Both the position numbers and the translations under genes were made by a program. Under the pieces are notes generated by a model. That model saw only the letters and a program-made list of their open reading frames with translations. It was not told the DNA's origin and made no database searches. From contig NW_006499436.1 in assembly GCF_000471905.2 (NCBI RefSeq), forward strand, positions 3,950,005-4,014,004: a DNA stretch of 64,000 nt. Reading direction: 5' to 3'. Each line of letters starts with the position of its first letter. The stretch's first letter is position 1. This DNA comes from Amborella trichopoda. Lineage: Eukaryota > Streptophyta > Magnoliopsida > Amborellales > Amborellaceae. Shown piece after piece: positions 45,240 to 54,469 of this stretch.

Positions 45240-45370
45240 CGACATCTATCACTGTTGCAAGATACCACTTGTCAGATCCATCGACATCTGTCACTGTTGC
45301 TATATACCACGTGTCAGATCCACCGACATCTGTCACTATTGCTAGATGCCACCTGTCAACTCTACCAACA
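45240..45370 (+). repeat. 42-bp tandem repeats, forward IR (x3)
   Basis: Unit starts at 45,254, 45,296 and 45,338 (period 42), each with GATACCACTTGTCAGATCC-like sequence and GACATCTGTCACT. The middle unit creates a CACGTG core. Upstream of the TATA box by about 150-280 bp. Confidence 0.75.
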
Positions 45371-45517
45371 CCTTTTCACTATGCCACCGACACTGTGCCA
45401 CCTTTATGTTATCAAAATATTGTGCCACCGACATTATGCCGCTTTTTTGTCATCTCCAAACACTGTGTTCTACTTTTGAGCTGGCCCTGCAATTATTAAG
45501 CCCTGAAGCTCGCGGCC

Positions 45518-45523
45518 TATAAA
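45518..45523 (+). promoter_or_regulatory. TATA box of PET-1 forward IR
   Basis: TATAAA in GCGGCCTATAAATGGAGG. Same context as the two minus-strand IR copies. Expected start near 45,550. Confidence 0.65.
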
Positions 45524-45584
45524 TGGAGGATCAACTCATCGAAGGGGGCCATCCGAGTGCTCTCTCCCAGTGCCTTCTGCTCTG

Positions 45585-45780
45585 TTCTCTTCTCTCCTCT
45601 AAAGCTCTCAAGCTCTGTTCTCTTCTCTCCTCTAGTGCTCTCAAGTTCTGTTCTGTTCTCTTCTCTCCTCTAAAGCTCTCAAGTTTTGTTCTCTTCTCTC
45701 CTCTAAAGCTCTCAAGTTCTGCTCTCTTCTCTTCTCTAAAGCTCTCAAGTTTTGCTCTCGTTTCTTCTCTCCTTTAAAAC
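45585..45780 (+). repeat. 33-bp minisatellite, forward IR, about 6 copies
   Basis: CT-rich units of CTCTAAAGCTCTCAAG plus TTCTGTTCTCTTCTCTC type, about six imperfect copies. Copy number differs from the other IRs (about 13 and about 4). Confidence 0.8.
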
Positions 45781-46486
45781 CCTGGAGCTCTGCCCTCTCT
45801 TCGCCTCTCCTTTAGAACACTGAAGTTTTGAGGCTCTGTTTTCTCTCTGCTCTGAGCAATTATCAGTAAGCTCTCTTATCTCTTTATATTAGACATCTCT
45901 TTGTACTCTCAGATACTTTCAAATATTCCCAAAAACTCTCTACTCTCTGCTATGCATTCCTTGCTATCTACTGTTCTCTTATTCTAAGTTTCTCTCTCTC
46001 TTCTGTTCTTCCTCGTTTTATTCCTGCTCTTTGAAATTTCTGATATTACTGTCCCTTATTATTATTTCCTTCTTATACTCCTATTACTCTGTGCTATTTT
46101 CTTTCTCATTGCTGTATATCGGGTGGTGTGTCTAGCCACATCGAATACTTTTTGAGTGATTGTAAAGCTTTGTATATGTGTGATTGTAACTTAAACACTC
46201 TACCGAGCTACTGCTTAGAGGAGTGGAAACTATTCTCTAGTTATTGCAAGTGTTTAATGTAAGTGTTTCCCTTTGTAAGATTTCTATTATTATGCAAGTT
46301 AAGTTGATATTTTGTTTAAAATTTAGGAGTACTACTTACATAAATTGGTTTGTTATTGATATATCTCTATTGTTATTTCTTACCTGTTTAACTGCTTATC
46401 TACTCGTTAAAGTTGTACTAATAAGTTTGTATAAAATAGTTGCCTAAAATAGCCTAATATATATCGTGAAAATAGATCTTGGTTGT

Positions 46487-46487
<1 letters not shown>

Positions 46488-46556
<69 letters not shown>
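46488..46556. repeat. (AT)n(GT)n compound microsatellite, right flank of PET-1
   Basis: About 13 AT units (46,488-46,514) followed by about 21 GT units to 46,556, directly bordering the PET-1 right end. Small open frames here are microsatellite artefacts. Confidence 0.95.
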
Positions 46557-46558
<2 letters not shown>

Positions 46559-47800
46559 AGAATTAGGGGGAAACGGTAGGTTTTCTTCTTTTTCTTTTTT
46601 TTTTTCTGTAATGTTGTATATTGTGATGGCAATTTTTGTAAATTGCATTACGGATGTATTTTGTTGATGTATTTTATTATTTTGTGAATGAATGAATAAT
46701 TAAATATATAAAGTTAATAACAGAGTACGCTGAGAAGTATGTTTGATACTTCTTTTATGTTTATTAAATAGGCATTAGTATGCATGTCGAACAAAATGGG
46801 CTATTATTTCATAGAATATTTTAATAAAGACGAGGCATCTGAAAATTTCACGTTACCATTGTAAAAAAAAAAAAAAATAGCCCTGTAATTTTTGTATGGT
46901 TAAAACCTAGTGGCATATGAAAAATTTCACTTTCGAACCCTTTTACTTAATTGTAAGTTTTGGTAGCTTTCTGTTACGAGTTTACTTGAGAAATTGAAGA
47001 TGATAAACGCTATAATTTGTTTTTTTGTTGTTTCATCTGGATATAAGTTGCATTCTTACAATAGAAATGGTTTTTGTACCTTGGCTTCTACGAATCATCA
47101 TTACATTGTGTTTTGTGCGTTCTGTATTCTTCTTTGATTTCTATCTTGTTTTAGGCTATTAGCTATCTGTTTCTGGTTCATTCAGCTTGCGTATTAAGCC
47201 TAGTCTTTTACGAATCATCATTGCCCAGTATGTTGTGTGTTCTCTTTATTCTATTTTCTATTTGGTTTTAAGCTATTAGCTATCTGTTTTTCTTCATTCA
47301 GCTTCAACCATTTGCATATTACCTTGTTGGATTATAGTTCTAGTGGTGCATATTCAATTACTTACATAGTCGTTGTTTTGAGTTTACTTGAGAAATTTAA
47401 TATGATAAATGCTGTAATTTTTTTTGTTGTTTCATCGGGGCACAAGGTGCATTCTTACAACATAAATGGTCTTTTGTGCCTTAGCTTTTACGAATCATCA
47501 TTGCCCCATTTGTTGTGTGTTCTCTATTCTCTTATTTCTATTTGGTTTTAGGCTATAAGCTATCTATTTTGGCTTCATGCAGCTACAACCATTTGCATAT
47601 TACCTTACTGGATTGTGGTTCTAGCGGTAGATATTCAATTACTTACATAGTCATCGTTTTGAGCTTTGAAAAGCAAAATCTAAGTGTTTTAATGATTCAT
47701 AAACTTGATTTCAATTGACTTTTGGTGATAACCAAAAAAAGGTGACTAGGTAACTTTTTAATGATTTGTGAACTTCATTAGGAACTTTGTCTCTCACATT
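46557..47800. repeat. Unrecognised AT-rich DNA with 280-400-bp tandem duplications
   Basis: No gene seen. A block is repeated two to three times: CGAATCATCATTGCCC occurs near 47,211 and 47,491 (period about 280). GTTTACTTGAGAAATT recurs near 46,979 and 47,380 (period about 400), and CAACCATTTGCATATTACCT recurs within the units. No viral motif. Could be intron-like host DNA or an unknown repeat. Confidence 0.5.
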
Positions 47801-48430
47801 TTTCTCTCACTTAGGTAACTTTCCTTCTCTCTCTCACCACCACTCTTATTTCTTTTCACCCACTCTCTTTAACCATACCTATATATCCCTATCTCTCTCT
47901 TTCTCATCCACTCTATTTGACCTGGTAATTTCCATTCACTCTCATGCTGGGTTCTCTGTCTTCTTCCGATTCGCCCACGTCAAGAAACATTTTGCTTGAT
48001 GACTTGACCTGCTCAAGTTGCTTGTCCCTTGTATCTTGGGTCTCAAGAGCGTCTCAACATGGGTCCACTCTATCTTCTTCCCATTCGCCCACACCAAGAA
48101 ACATCTCCAATTTTCACCATCTCCCTCAACTGCATGACCTCTCCCATACAATCATGCTCTTCTTGGATGCCAAGAAAATTGAACATGAGGTGAGATGCAG
48201 AAATGGAATCCTTGAATCCTTTATACCTACAACCAACCAATCCACCCACCTTCTTCCTGTTCTTAGATCCCCGGATTCTCTTTCGATCACCCCCATCATT
48301 GCAAATTTTAGGTGTTGGCTGCAGTGTCAGATGAGTTTGCATGGAAGCCCATTCAAGAGTACCAGCTCTTTGACTCATCGATGGGATAGTGGAGGCGCCT
48401 TGAAGGCATGGCATTCAAGAACATGAGGTG
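47800..48430 (+). other. Possible decayed host gene start: TATA, CT-rich leader, 160-residue ORF
   Basis: A TATATA motif (near 47,879-47,885) lies between CT-rich stretches (47,806-47,925) and is followed by an open frame 47,944-48,426, a typical plant 5' layout. The frame is serine/histidine-rich, with a partly repeated SPTSRNI / SPTPRNI segment reflecting a DNA duplication of about 112 bp. No domain recognised, and the opposite strand is open too. I would not call it a gene without expression data. Confidence 0.2.
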
Positions 48431-48790
48431 AGATGCAGAAACGACATCCTTAGTACCTTGACAGGTGGGGATTGTCAACCCTGCAACTGGCCAATCCAGC
48501 TCTTTTGACTTGTTGATTGGACAGTGGGGATGCCTTGAAGGCATGCCATTTAAGAAGTCGAGGTAGGACGCAGAAATGGCATCCTTTGTACCTTGACAGG
48601 TGTGGTGTTGTCAAACCTGCATCTAGCCAAGCTAATCCACCCACCTTCCTCTTATTCGTAGCCTTCCTCTTATTCCTAGATCGTCATATTCTCTTTTGAC
48701 CCCCCATCATTGCAAATTTAGGGGGTTGGCTGTGGTGTCGGATGAGTTTGCATGGCAGCCAAGTATACCAGCTCTTTGACTCGTCGATTG
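48236..48790. repeat. Tandem duplications (about 165 and 410 bp) in unrecognised DNA
   Basis: The stretch CCACCCACCTTCTTCCTGTT through GACTCATCGATGGGATAGTG (48,238-48,395) recurs at 48,640-48,795. Between them GAGATGCAGAAATGGCATCC-like units occur three times (48,190, 48,430 and 48,565). No gene found. Confidence 0.6.
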
Positions 48791-48827
48791 GACATTGAAG
48801 GAAAGCCAAAAGATGTTTATCTTTAGT

Positions 48828-49360
48828 TAAAGAATCTCGTCATATCTGTTGGTTATACACGTGATCTAGCAAGGCAGCAAATTCTCATGGTGGTGATGAC
48901 TTGACGCTGTGCCATCCCTAGTGTGACAATGGATGAAGGCCTGCCTCCCTCCTTGACATAACTTCGCTGTCGGTGATGGTGGGGTGGCAGTCCTGATGCT
49001 GCGCTGTTGTGTCGCAGGCACAACATGGCATGTCCTAATCGAAGGCAGTGGATGATGGTGGGGGTGGAAGTCCTGATGCTGTATCGTTGCATCTAAGGCG
49101 CAACATGGCACGTCTTGATCAAAGCTAAGGCAGTGGATGACATGAATTTGCTCTCGGTGATGGTGGGGGTGGCAGTCCTGAAGCTACGCTGTTGCGTCGC
49201 AGGCACAACAAGAAGCTGATCTTTAGCTGAAGAATCTCGTCATATCTATTGGCTATACACGTGATTGAGCAAGGCAGCAAATTCATGGTGGGGATGACTT
49301 GACGCTGTGCCATCCTCAGCATGACAGCAGATGAAGGCCCGCCTCCCTCCCTAACATGAA
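48828..49360. repeat. Tandem duplications (about 398 bp with inner 90-100-bp units)
   Basis: AAGAATCTCGTCATATCT starts units at 48,830 and 49,228. Each unit contains CACGTG (48,858-48,863; 49,258-49,263) and GACTTGACGCTGTGCCATCC. Between them a GGTGATGGTGGGGGTGGCAG-type segment occurs three times. The region is GC-richer than its surroundings. No gene recognised. Confidence 0.65.
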
Positions 49361-49790
49361 TTCACTAGAGGTAAAATGTCATATCACGATACAACACATG
49401 GTATTATATCAGATGCAACTTTATTATCTTTGTTGAGGCTATAGATCGATAAATGAAAATTGACCTCTATGCAATTTTATTATGCTTGCTGAGTTATGAC
49501 CGTCCTTAAACACTCTCATTGCCTTAAAGAGAGACTTTATTTTGGATATCACACTACCTGGTCATGCTGTCATTCAGCAGTCTAAATTAGTCTTGTCATA
49601 ATTCTTTCTTGTGATGACAAATGAGCGATTTGTTTAAAAGTAATGTGCCACTCCCACTGATGTAATTAAAGGTTTGAATAAAAATCATTTTTCTTTTGAT
49701 AAAGAATGAAAATCATTCTTTTGATAAAAAAATGAAAACATTACTATCATGCAAAGTTTAGGAAGCATCCCCTCTTGCCTCTTCTTTTAG
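49361..49790. other. Unique-looking AT-rich DNA, nothing recognised
   Basis: About 430 bp without repeats, long frames or viral motifs. A short direct repeat of AATGAAAATCATTCTTTTGAT type occurs at 49,690-49,735. Confidence 0.4.
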
Positions 49791-50115
49791 GGTTCTAAGT
49801 TTTGTTAAAGTCCAACTATCCTTAGTAATAATATCTAGCTTTTTGGCTTTGTGTTCTTTCTTGTGATCCTTTATGCCAACCATAGCCTGATACCTATATG
49901 CTCTGTGATTGCCACTCTGAGTGGATCCTTCACATCAAAAGGGCTTAGGGTTTTCAAGTTTTCAGTTTAAGGTTTTGTTTTCAAAAGGGTTTAGAGTTTG
50001 CTAGGGTTCAGGGTGCTGTTATTATCCTAAATTTCAAGTTTTTAGTTTAAGGTTTTATTTTCAAAAGGTAGGGTTCAGGATGCCGCTGTTATCAAAATTG
50101 GTATCAGATCCTAAG
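49790..50115 (+). mobile_element. FLO intergenic region with PBS (solo fragment)
   Basis: Matches the IR parts at 11,831-12,130 (+) and 52,160-51,890 (-): the GTGATTGCCACTCTG and CCTTCACATCAAAAGG blocks, then telomere-like TTAGGGTTT motifs. It ends in a PBS TGGTATCAGATC (50,099-50,110, 11 of 12). It sets the direction of the FLO IR. Downstream it joins a minus-strand FLO fragment near 50,160. Confidence 0.6.
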
Positions 50116-50699
50116 GTGTAAATCCCATAGCAGAGGTGCGCAGAGGTAAGCGTTAAACAACTCGAGATAACATGGAGTTAAGCAGAGAGACCTTCAACCT
50201 TGTTGCCCCTTCATCTTCCCTTCGAAGGTGGCTTGCTTTGGTTGGGTTTTTTTCTTTAATGAGATTTGAACAAAGTATAGGGGATTCTTGCATTTGGTAA
50301 GGAATTGTGTATGGGATTCCGCACAGGAGGTTTTTATGATGATGGTCTGGATATCAACAAGTAGGTAAAGGTTTGGGGTGGATGTCCAGGGAAGAAGGTG
50401 GTTGTGGTATTTCAATCTATCATCTATCCATTTGAGCATTGGTAGTTGTGAATGTAGGACATCATATCCTATCGGTAAATCTTTGCTTGGTAAATGGAGC
50501 CCAAAAACCCCTATGGTGGATTTTGAATTTTGGGAAAAGTTTTGTGGTGATTGGTTTACTGATTTTGTTAATCATGAATTTTTCACAATTTGCAACTCTG
50601 AAGGTTTGGTCATAAGGATTCCAATGGGTTGGGGGTAGAAGGTCTAAATTTAAGATTTATATTGCTGCTCCAATAACGAAAAGGCTCTGGCTGGGATTG

Positions 50700-51890
50700 G
50701 CTTAGAATATTTCTCTGGCGAGATTTGGATTTTGGATAAATAGCATTTGGTATTTGATCGCGATTTTGATTTCTGGGTCTAGATTTGGAAGGAGTTCTAA
50801 AGCAAACAATTCTTCAAACTCAAGCTCTAAGTCTGGGTCAGATGAGTATCCAATTGCAAGGATAGAGTGTGAGCAGGTCTCATCATCTAATGAAAAAATT
50901 GACTCGAGGTCGGCATCTGAATTTGACATATATTTAGAAACTTGGTGAAGAACCTTGTTTCTTTTCGGCTTTCTGGGACAATTTTTGGTGTAATGCCCTT
51001 TCTTCTTGCAGATGAAACACCTGTCATTGGTCCTTTTCTTTGTTTTTTTATGCGGAATTTCCATTTGCATTTCCCTGGTTTCTTTTCCCTTTTGAAGTAG
51101 GATTTCTTATTTGTGGGGCATGAGCATTGAGACTCATCTTTGACATAATCTGCAAATCCTTTCAAGCACAACCATGAGCTCTAAGAGCTTGCTTGTTTTT
51201 TCAATCTGCTCAAGGAATTTCTTTTGATTGCATAGCTTCTTCTCTAGGGCTAGAAAAGCATTTTGGTATAATTCTCCAAGGGATGTTGCTTGAGGGGGAT
51301 GTTTTTTGTTGCCAAGATCTTACAAATCCTTTCAAGTACAGGCATGAGCTCTGAGAGCTTGCTTGTTTTTTCAATCTGCTTAAGGAATTTATTTTGATTG
51401 CATAGCTTCTTCTCTAGGGCTAGAAAGCATTTTGGTATGATTCTTTCAAATCATTTCAAGCACAGGCATGAGCTCTAAGAGCTTGCTTGTTTTTTCAATC
51501 TGCTCAAGGAATTTCTTTTGATTGCATAGCTTATTCTCTAGAGCTAGAAAAGCATTTTGGTATAATTCTCCAAGGGATGCTGCCTGAGAGGGATGTTTTT
51601 TGTTGCCAAGATCTTTGAAACTTCATCTCTTAAAGGTTTTGGGAAGGTATGTCTACTTGAGGTTCACATCATCGTGTCCTCCTAAGGTATTGGGACATTT
51701 GCTCATTATGCCTTTCAAGGTCTTTCTTGGTGAAGGAGCAACATGTTGCTCTATGATATCCTTCTCTTGCTTGGGAGACAAAATGTTGGGAGTTCCCTAA
51801 GAGGTATGAATATGAGTCATGAAGGTTTCTAGTGAATCCGACTGGATCAATTGAAGTTGTAAAGCGACCCTTAACCCTAAACCTAAACAA
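50700..51890 (-). pseudogene. FLO coat region with zinc knuckle, reverse
   Basis: Blocks CCSFTKKDLERHNEQMSQYL, CFICKKKGHYTKNCPRKPKR, YMSNSDADLESIFSLDDETC and a leucine/glutamate-rich FEELFALELLPNLDPEIK tail. These mirror 12,130-12,960 on the plus strand. Fossil. Confidence 0.7.
51152..51614 (-). repeat. Threefold tandem repeat inside FLO coat fragment
   Basis: Three copies of about 169, 126 and 168 bp start near 51,152, 51,321 and 51,447. Each contains CAAATCCTTTCAAGCACA-like and CATGAGCTCTAAGAGCTTGC-like blocks. The counterpart at 12,360-12,540 has one copy. Confidence 0.75.
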
Positions 51891-51907
51891 TTTTAAAACA
51901 ATAAAGC

Positions 51908-51935
51908 GACCCTAAACCCTAAACCCTAAACCTAA
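51908..51935. repeat. Telomere-like CCCTAAA cluster (telo-box) in FLO IR
   Basis: CCCTAAACCCTAAACCCTAA in the FLO IR matches the plant telomere unit TTTAGGG over about three units. Single units also occur at 51,850-51,875, 12,075-12,125 and 49,950-50,065. Telo-boxes (AAACCCTAA) are known promoter elements in plants; function here is inferred. Confidence 0.6.
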
Positions 51936-52182
51936 ACAGTTTTAAAACAAACCCTAACTTAGGTAACTTTAAGGCAAATGAGACCCAGATCCTAACCTTT
52001 TGATGTGAAAGATCCATAGAATGGCGATCACAGAGCATACGGGCATGTAAGGGCAATCAACAAGAAAACATAGAGAGTGGAGAGATGAAATATCAAAGTG
52101 AAAAACAAAGAAAAGATTCACACAAAACACATGAATATCTTATTTGTTTAGTTTATTGGTTTAGTAGTATCTGCGCCTTTAT

Positions 52183-52194
52183 TGGTATCAAAGC
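52183..52194 (+). other. Primer binding site, FLO forward, module II
   Basis: TGGTATCAAAGC, 11 of 12 to the consensus. Followed by the same leader as position 1 of the window (AGGTAAGTCTTCCATAAGCC here). Confidence 0.7.
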
Positions 52195-52499
52195 TAGGTA
52201 AGTCTTCCATAAGCCGAGAGTAAGTGCGTCGGTATTTGAAAGGCTTAAGATAACAATGAGTATCAGAAGACTATCCAATACGTTTGAATCCTTAAGCTCT
52301 TCTTGCTCATCAGTTAGATCCAGTTCTGTTTCAGAATTAGAAAGCCTATACCAAATAGATTATATCCCTGAAGCCTCAACCAACACTCTCCCAGAATTAC
52401 GTCTCCTAAACCCCCTATCATATATTTAAAGGACCTTAACCGTCAGCCAACAAAACCATACGAATGCTTTTTGAAAGAAAAGCACCATTGCCGATAAAC

Positions 52500-53440
52500 A
52501 ATTCCTCCAAACGTTTGCTTTTTACCAGTATCCTATACCTACTATAGGTGAAGAACAACTTTTTACCTTGACTTTGCCAGAACATCGTCCAAACCTTAAG
52601 AATGAAAAATATTCACCAATCCATTTTGGAGCAGTAAGACTTGTATTAACATTTCATGGAAGAGATGGCTTTCCAGTCTCATCCAGAATAGCTTTATTTG
52701 ACACAAGGTTCTTGAAATATGAGCAGACTTGCATTGCCACTATTTCGACTACCTTAAATTGTGGAACAATATTCATAAACTCTTTTCCCAAATTCCACAA
52801 GGACCCTTGCAGATCCAAATATGCTGAAAGCTTTAAAAGTCCAAATACAAATAACCGGTACCAATGGTCTCAGATTCACACATTGCAACCTTTTACCAAA
52901 TGGCCTATAGAGTCCAAAACCATGCCCTACAACTATTAATACGAAAGAAGCTTAATCCAAATAAAGCTTTATTCATCAATGTAAGTGAAACAGGAACTCC
53001 TTGCCACACCCATGTACCCAATCAAATTCCTAGGTAAGAACTATTACAACTACTTCCAAACAAAGGCGTCACTTTTTATGAAAAATTAAAATAACCAGTT
53101 GAAAAACATATCCAAGCAACAAACCTATATATGTTGCAATGGACGACGGAACTGTAGAAATCAGATTTCCAACCAATCTTCCTATAAACCTCCACACTCG
53201 ATATTCCCAATACAAATGATAATAACTTTGATCATAGCTTTCAAAAATGATGGAACACTCATCCATGAAGGAAAGACCAAAGAAGGAGACAAACCATTTC
53301 ACCCCTTCTGTAATAATGTTGGGTGTATTCATGACCAGTTTGATTTAATGGATGAAGATATGAACGAACCAAAAAGATCAAATGAAAAGAAATTTTCTGA
53401 ACTAAAACATAAAGAAAGATATGAAAATGAGATCCCACAG
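52500..53440 (+). pseudogene. FLO movement protein, module II forward
   Basis: 30K core with HFGAVRLVLTFHGRDGFPVS and DTRFLKYEQTCIATISTTLN, later KDEG-like acidic blocks and HDQFDLMDEDMNEPKRSNEK. Same layout as 300-1,180. Fossil, several breaks. Confidence 0.75.
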
Positions 53441-54469
53441 TAGGAACCGTACGTGAACCAACAGGAAGCTATGAATTTTTAGTAGAATATGGAAAGCCCA
53501 ATTCAATTCAACCAAACCCTACTCTAGAAGAACGCCCCACACCTTATCAGCCACGAGGACCATCATCACCACCTACCCTACCATTAATGCCATATTATCA
53601 AAAGGCTGTAAAATTTATAGAGCCCCAACAAAAATTTGAAACTCAACCCGTAGAATTTTATATGTTTGACCCCCTCCTCTTCAAACTACGATGAGCAATT
53701 CCCTCCATCAAAAACCTTTGAAAATCCAGCTGGAGTTTATAGTCATACTTGGAAAATCAGAAAAAACCCAAATGTCCATGCCCAAGGCCAAAACCAGCCC
53801 TTAGCTGCAGAAGCGGCTTTAAATTGGCAAAATGAAAATGCCAATATCCAAAACAAAGCCTTAGTGCAAATCCTTGAAAACCAAAAATCACAAACCACAA
53901 ATCATTTTAGAATTAAGAACAAGAATTCAAAATCTTCATGAGCAATTACTTGGAAAAATATTATCAGCTAAATGCCTTGAAGATCTTCAGAAAGCAAACA
54001 AACTATTAATCCTCAAAGAAGAAGAAAAAATAAAACCCAAATCATTACAGTATACTTCACACAATAGTACTATGAAATTACAGTAATGAAGATGAGAAAG
54101 GAGGAGTAGAGAAGATGGAACTCTTTCTAAAACTTAATGCTTCTGAGGACCTGTCTGGTTCCTTCTATAGTCTTTCCGAGGATTCGGATTTCAAACTCGT
54201 TTAATTCCACACAATAGAAAGTTGGATGCTTTCTTATCTTTAATAGTAAAAGCAGATTATTTTGTACTGTGGAGTAGTGAAAAGTTGTTTCAACAGTGAA
54301 AAGTTGATTCTTTTCGTACTGTCAACAACATAGTAAAAGTAGATTCTTTTACAATCTTCTTTTTTTGTATGGACACGTGTGCTGAAAAAAACTGCAGTCG
54401 ATCCGTCCAGTTTCCTTACTTGTCCAGTAAGTTTTAGTGGCATGGTCCCACTATGCTTTTATCCCTCCA

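Larger units (their letters stand above)
38487..46485 (+). mobile_element. PET-1 (petuvirus-like) forward arm
   Basis: Pararetrovirus fossil: PBS 38,489-38,500, MP 38,660-40,050, coat region 40,270-41,555 with zinc knuckle, acidic linker 41,560-42,100, protease 42,101-42,440, RT 42,870-43,500, RNase H 43,560-44,095, last ORF 44,160-45,170, intergenic region 45,170-46,485. About 8.0 kb, one full viral genome length with no integrase. This is the best preserved copy in the window, yet it still has roughly ten breaks. Confidence 0.88.
45170..46485 (+). promoter_or_regulatory. PET-1 intergenic region, forward copy
   Basis: 42-bp repeats at 45,240-45,370 with a CACGTG core (45,308-45,313), TATA box at 45,518-45,523, CT-rich 33-bp repeats at 45,585-45,780, then a leader of about 900 bp. 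The leader shares the GGTGGTGTGTCTAGCCACA stretch (near 46,121) with the other IR copies. It faces outward toward 46.5 kb. At its end it stops at an AT microsatellite. Confidence 0.75.
50160..52160 (-). mobile_element. FLO fragment, reverse: IR, CP with zinc knuckle, PR
   Basis: Inverted relative of 11,831-13,165 but longer. Parts on the minus strand: IR 52,160-51,890, coat region 51,890-51,080 (FTRNLHDSYSYLLGNSQHFV), zinc knuckle about 51,035-50,980 (CFICKKKGHYTKNCP), acidic stretch 50,980-50,760, protease 50,700-50,400, protease-RT link to 50,160. The coat region contains a threefold tandem duplication. Several breaks. Confidence 0.75.
52183..54060 (+). mobile_element. FLO fragment, module II: PBS, leader, MP, start of CP
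   Basis: Counterpart of 1-1,840. Leader 52,195-52,500, MP 52,500-53,440 (HFGAVRLVLTFHGRDGFP, DDGTVEIRFPTNLPINL, VGCIHDQFDLMDEDMNEPKR), coat start 53,440-54,060 (YQPRGPSSPPTLPLMPYYQ, SHTWKIRKNPNVHAQGQNQP). It ends tail to tail with SOL near 54,060. Fossil with several breaks. Confidence 0.8.

Noticed and set aside
46444-46667. Small frames over the AT/GT microsatellite
   Set aside because: Low-complexity TH/YI and VC runs caused by the dinucleotide repeat.
47944-48426. 160-residue frame as a real host gene
   Set aside because: No recognisable domain, repeat-derived composition and an equally open opposite strand. Kept only as a low-confidence feature.
48853-49322. Histidine-rich minus-strand frames (HHHPLPSIRTCH type) as metal-binding proteins
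   Set aside because: They arise from the GGTGATGGTGGGGGTGGCAG-type tandem repeat; frames are short, overlapping and lack a supported start.
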